A DNA stretch of 8,004 nucleotides from Opitutaceae bacterium (lineage in GTDB: Bacteria > Verrucomicrobiota > Verrucomicrobiia > Opitutales > Opitutaceae): positions 1 through 8,004 of the forward strand of contig PMSP01000311.1 of NCBI GenBank assembly GCA_003168315.1. The letters are read 5' to 3'. A model generated the notes under the pieces. That model saw only the letters and a program-made list of their open reading frames with translations. It made no database searches and had not been told where the DNA came from. Made by a program: the position numbers and the translations under genes. Below are positions 5,136-8,004 of the stretch, one piece after another. The first letter of the stretch is position 1. Each line of letters begins with the position of its first letter.

Positions 5136-6218
5136 CTACTTGGCCTTCGCCGCCTCGAAGAGCTCGCCCGGGTTCTGCGGGAGGCCGGTGAATGTGTATT
5201 CATCAACCTGGTACGCCCGTCGCCTCATCAGGTCGTTGACGGGCGCGGCCGGGTCCGGGCTCGAGGCCGTGGCATAGACCGGGCCGGCGGGCACCGTGTC
5301 GAACTCAGGCGCGACGGGCTTCGCGTCGGCGGCCTTGGCGACCGCGGCGAGGGATTCCCTGGAGTCGGCGACCGGGGCCCTGTACTTCCTCTCCTCGGGC
5401 TTGCGGCCGAGGGAGACGGTGAGCGCCCTTCCGTCAAAGAGCGAGAGCCTGAAGGTCCTCGCGTGCCGGGCGGCCTCGGCCGCCTGGGGGTCCTTCGCGT
5501 CCGACGTGTCCGTGAACCGGAGGGAGGTGAGGGCGGTCACGAGCGAGGATGCCCTGTCGGGGAGGAGGGCCAGGCCGGGCGGCCCGCCGGACGCCGCCCA
5601 CGGCGCGTCCTTCGTCGCGCGGGACAGCGTGACCGTCCCGCCCGTCTCGAAGGGGATCTCGACCTTCGCCACGTCCTCGGGCTTCACGCCCAGGAGGTCG
5701 GCGTTCGCCCAACCCTTGGCGTCCGTGTCGAGCCAGACGTGGAGGCCTGAGAAGTAGGCCCTCGGCTCGCTCCCGAAGCGGATGAAGCGTCCGTTGCCGG
5801 AGTCCGGCGTCTTCCCGAAGGTGACGCCCCAGATGTCCTTGCCCGCGCCGTCCCTGAGGGTGATCGAGGAGTCCTTGAACTCCATGTGCTCCAGCCGGTC
5901 GGGGCTCGAGGTGACGAGGCGCTCGACCTTCGCCTCGTTCAGGTCCTGGACGAGGCGGGAGACCTTCTCGAAGTCCGCGGGGAGGCCGTAGTAGCTCGTG
6001 ACGCGCCAGGCGCCGCCGGCCCCCTTCGCAAGCTCGACCGTCTTGCCCTGGTCGGAGACGACGAGGCCGGCCGCGCGGGAGGCCGTGTCCCGGTCGAGGA
6101 CCGGGGCGCCGACCCGCGGGTCGGCGGATACCTGGGCCTCCGGGCGGTTACTCAGGAAGGCGGCCACCGAGAGGGCGGCGAGTAGGGCGACTGCGACGAC
6201 GAGCGTCCGGATTTTCAT
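5136..6218 (-). CDS. DUF4340 domain protein, accessory to the GldG-like transporter
   Basis: A 360-residue protein with a single N-terminal membrane helix (about 5-22) and a large, presumably periplasmic, beta-rich region. It has the repeating DUF4340 layout: a segment ending in a helical linker with LVQDLNEAKVERLV (89-102), then ITLRDGAGKDIWGVTFG (119-135), TPDSGNGRFIRFG (137-149), AYFSGLHVWLDT, and a second similar half. It ends in a Pro/Ala-rich tail. DUF4340 proteins have no assigned biochemical activity. They commonly sit directly after GldG-like genes in ABC-2 transporter operons, as here, where the ATG lies 22 bp after the GldG-like stop. The tandem position, not catalytic residues, points to a role as an envelope-side partner of that transporter. 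The family call rests on recalled sequence style and synteny. Confidence 0.85.
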   Translation of the reverse strand: MKIRTLVVAVALLAALSVAAFLSNRPEAQVSADPRVGAPVLDRDTASRAAGLVVSDQGKTVELAKGAGGAWRVTSYYGLPADFEKVSRLVQDLNEAKVERLVTSSPDRLEHMEFKDSSITLRDGAGKDIWGVTFGKTPDSGNGRFIRFGSEPRAYFSGLHVWLDTDAKGWANADLLGVKPEDVAKVEIPFETGGTVTLSRATKDAPWAASGGPPGLALLPDRASSLVTALTSLRFTDTSDAKDPQAAEAARHARTFRLSLFDGRALTVSLGRKPEERKYRAPVADSRESLAAVAKAADAKPVAPEFDTVPAGPVYATASSPDPAAPVNDLMRRRAYQVDEYTFTGLPQNPGELFEAAKAK

Positions 6219-6240
6219 CTCGGGTGGGGCGGGCGCGCCG

Positions 6241-8004
6241 TCAGCCGCGGCGCCGGCGGTAGAACCAGGCGCCGAAGGCGCAGACGAGGGCCGGCGTCCC
6301 GAGCAGGTTGATCACGAGGAGCCGGTTCTCGAGCGAGTCGATCCCCTCGCGCAGCGACCGCCTGATCTCGCGGCGCTCGCCGCGCATCTCGGCCGCCTGC
6401 TTCTGGAAGTCCTCGATTGCGCGCGCGGCCTCGGGCGAGGCGAGCAGCTTGCCGCTGTCGCCCTTCTTGCCCTGGAGGTCGGCCAGCTTCCCCTGGACCT
6501 CGTTGATCCTCGCCTCGAGCGCCGTCAGCTTCTCCTTGTACTTCTCCGAGGCCTCCGCCTCCATCCGCTTCACGACCGTGAAGCTGCGGACCGAGTTGCC
6601 CTTGCCGCGGATCGAGATCAGGTCCCTCGAGCCTGAGAGGAAATCGAGCGAGTTCGCGGCGAACGCGAGGTTGTCGTTGAACGGCTTCGCCGCGGCCTGC
6701 CCCATGAAGTCGAACTTCTGGACGCAGTAGTCGTCGAAGAGCCAGTCCGTGTCGGCGACGATGATGAGGAGGGAGGTGGTCCTCGACAGCGCGAGGGCGG
6801 GGGACGCGGCCGGCGCGGGAGCCCTCGGGTCCTTCTTCTCGGCGGGCTCCGCGTCCTTCGGCGCGCCGCCCGGGAACGCCGTCCTGAACCTCCCGGTCAC
6901 GAGGGCGGCGATCGTCTTCTTTCCCGTCGCCTTCACCTGGCGGGCGACCTCCTCGGGCTGGGCCATCTGGAGCGAGGCGGAGGGGATCAGGCCCGACTTC
7001 TCGGAGGTCTCGATCAGCGGCGTGAAGGTGAGGTCCGTCCCCGGCTTCAGGGAGACGCTGCCGGCCTCGATGAAGAGCGCCGTCTCCAGCTGCGCCGTCG
7101 GGAGCGCCTTGGCGTTGAAGTCCTCCTGCTGGAGGCTGATCCAGACGGGGTAGCGCAGGTGCGACTGGTCGCGGAGCTCGACCTCCTCGGCGTTCTGCAG
7201 GTCGCCGACCACCAGCTGGGGGTCGTAGAGGACGCCCCATCCCCCGAGGAGGACGGGCAGGTCGCTCGAGACGCTCGGCTGCGGGCCCCCGAACATCGCC
7301 GCCTGGCCTGCCTGCCGCTTGAAGTACAGGGACGACGGGTCGACGGCGAGGAAGACGGGCTTTCCGGAAAGCAGGAACTGGTCGATGGCGAACTGGAGCC
7401 TCGGGGTCAGGTTCTCGGGGTGGACTACCGCGAGGACGTCCAGGTTCGCGGGCAATTCCGCGGCGGTGGCCTCGACCGGCACGATCTGGTAGGTTTCCTC
7501 CCACTCGCTGACGACGTACTGGCCGTCCGTCGCCGGCTGGCCCATCATCGGCATCCCGGGCGACCCCTGGAGCGGCAGGCTCGTGATCAGCCCAAGCTTC
7601 TTCTTGTCGGTCTGGCCGACACCGTAGACGAGCTCCGAGACGTCGTACTCCAGGAACTGCTCCCTCTGGGGCGTCAGGGCGGGGATCACCTTCTGCTGGT
7701 CGGCCTGGGTCGCCACCAGGCCGAAGTAGAACTGGCTCCCGTTCGGGATCGTCTGCGGCTCGATCCCCGCGGCCGTCGCCTTCTCCTCCTGCGGCGTGTC
7801 GGGCTCCGGGTCGATCACGTTCAGGCGCACCTTCCCGCGCGAGGCGCGCACGTACTGGCGCAGCATCTCGTGCACGCGGTCGGCGTAGTTCTTGTACTCG
7901 ACGAACTGACCCGCCGCGTTGCTCGAGAAGTAGAGGTCGAGGGTCGTCGGCTCGGTGACCTTGGAGAGGAGGGCCTTCGTGCCCGGGGAGAGCGTGTAGA
8001 TCTT
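6241..8004 (-). CDS. GldG-family ABC transporter auxiliary protein (N-terminus beyond window edge)
   Basis: The minus frame is open from the right edge, so the GTG at 7875 is internal: 43 in-frame codons precede it, including KIYTLSPGTKALLSKV, the segment that normally follows the first membrane helix of GldG-like proteins. In total 587 residues are visible, and probably only a few dozen are missing. Residues 1-75 form the first periplasmic part with NVIDPEPDTP (62-71). The middle is the ABC_transp_aux-type domain. Residues 479-561 form a charged coiled coil, and 562-582 a C-terminal membrane helix followed by RRRRG. GldG is known from the Bacteroidetes gliding machinery as an ABC-transporter component, but related proteins occur in many non-gliding bacteria with unknown substrates. 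It is the first visible gene of the minus-strand run, and the ATPase and permease genes would be expected beyond 8004. Confidence 0.9.
   Translation of the reverse strand, partial: KIYTLSPGTKALLSKVTEPTTLDLYFSSNAAGQFVEYKNYADRVHEMLRQYVRASRGKVRLNVIDPEPDTPQEEKATAAGIEPQTIPNGSQFYFGLVATQADQQKVIPALTPQREQFLEYDVSELVYGVGQTDKKKLGLITSLPLQGSPGMPMMGQPATDGQYVVSEWEETYQIVPVEATAAELPANLDVLAVVHPENLTPRLQFAIDQFLLSGKPVFLAVDPSSLYFKRQAGQAAMFGGPQPSVSSDLPVLLGGWGVLYDPQLVVGDLQNAEEVELRDQSHLRYPVWISLQQEDFNAKALPTAQLETALFIEAGSVSLKPGTDLTFTPLIETSEKSGLIPSASLQMAQPEEVARQVKATGKKTIAALVTGRFRTAFPGGAPKDAEPAEKKDPRAPAPAASPALALSRTTSLLIIVADTDWLFDDYCVQKFDFMGQAAAKPFNDNLAFAANSLDFLSGSRDLISIRGKGNSVRSFTVVKRMEAEASEKYKEKLTALEARINEVQGKLADLQGKKGDSGKLLASPEAARAIEDFQKQAAEMRGERREIRRSLREGIDSLENRLLVINLLGTPALVCAFGAWFYRRRRG

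Noticed and set aside
4324..5277. Plus-strand open frame of 317 codons
   Set aside because: It is antisense to the alpha/beta hydrolase with its complete catalytic triad, and has no domain of its own.
6215..7504. Minus-strand open frame of 429 codons
   Set aside because: It lies inside the GldG-like gene in another frame; Arg/Pro/Gly-rich, no domain.
7875..8004. GTG at 7875 as the start of the GldG-like gene
   Set aside because: The 43 codons upstream to the window edge are in frame and encode typical GldG-like sequence, so the gene continues off the edge.

Overview
This is a GC-rich bacterial chromosome segment with seven genes, two of them cut by the window edges. The gene set resembles a Verrucomicrobia-type genome: a short bacterial SUI1/eIF1 protein whose N-terminus carries an NPFGALDASGL stretch, a GldG-like plus DUF4340 pair, and a stand-alone 2-oxoglutarate dehydrogenase E1. 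The phylum is an inference from remembered protein style, not a search result. No tRNA, rRNA, CRISPR array, transposase or phage gene was seen. Most long plus-strand open frames over the sucA, metF, hydrolase, DUF4340 and GldG regions are shadows caused by high third-position GC.

Layout. The minus-strand sucA (2-oxoglutarate dehydrogenase E1) enters from the left edge and starts at 2059. It is divergent from a plus-strand pair: an unrecognised 77-aa helical protein (2222-2455) and a SUI1/eIF1-like translation factor (2458-2838), which look translationally coupled. The pair converges, with 2 bp to spare, on minus-strand metF (2841-3722). The metF start lies inside a perfect 11-bp inverted repeat, and a roughly 300-bp non-coding stretch follows it. 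A tiny plus-strand Thr-rich lipoprotein gene (4023-4181) comes next and ends at a hairpin shared with the convergent downstream operon. The right half is one minus-strand run, in transcription order: GldG-like ABC-transporter auxiliary protein (6241-8004, N-terminus off the edge), DUF4340 protein (5136-6218) and membrane-anchored alpha/beta hydrolase (4246-5106).

How the genes fit together. sucA (TCA cycle) and metF (one-carbon/methionine) are housekeeping metabolism. The right-hand run looks like the accessory end of an ABC-2-type transporter operon whose ATPase and permease genes would lie beyond base 8004. GldG-like and DUF4340 proteins are the usual companions of such transporters, and the hydrolase is an added, unassigned cell-envelope enzyme.

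I found no convincing new multi-gene system. The best leads are the palindrome covering the metF start, a potential pseudoknot in its long leader, the small protein coupled to SUI1, and the miniature lipoprotein.
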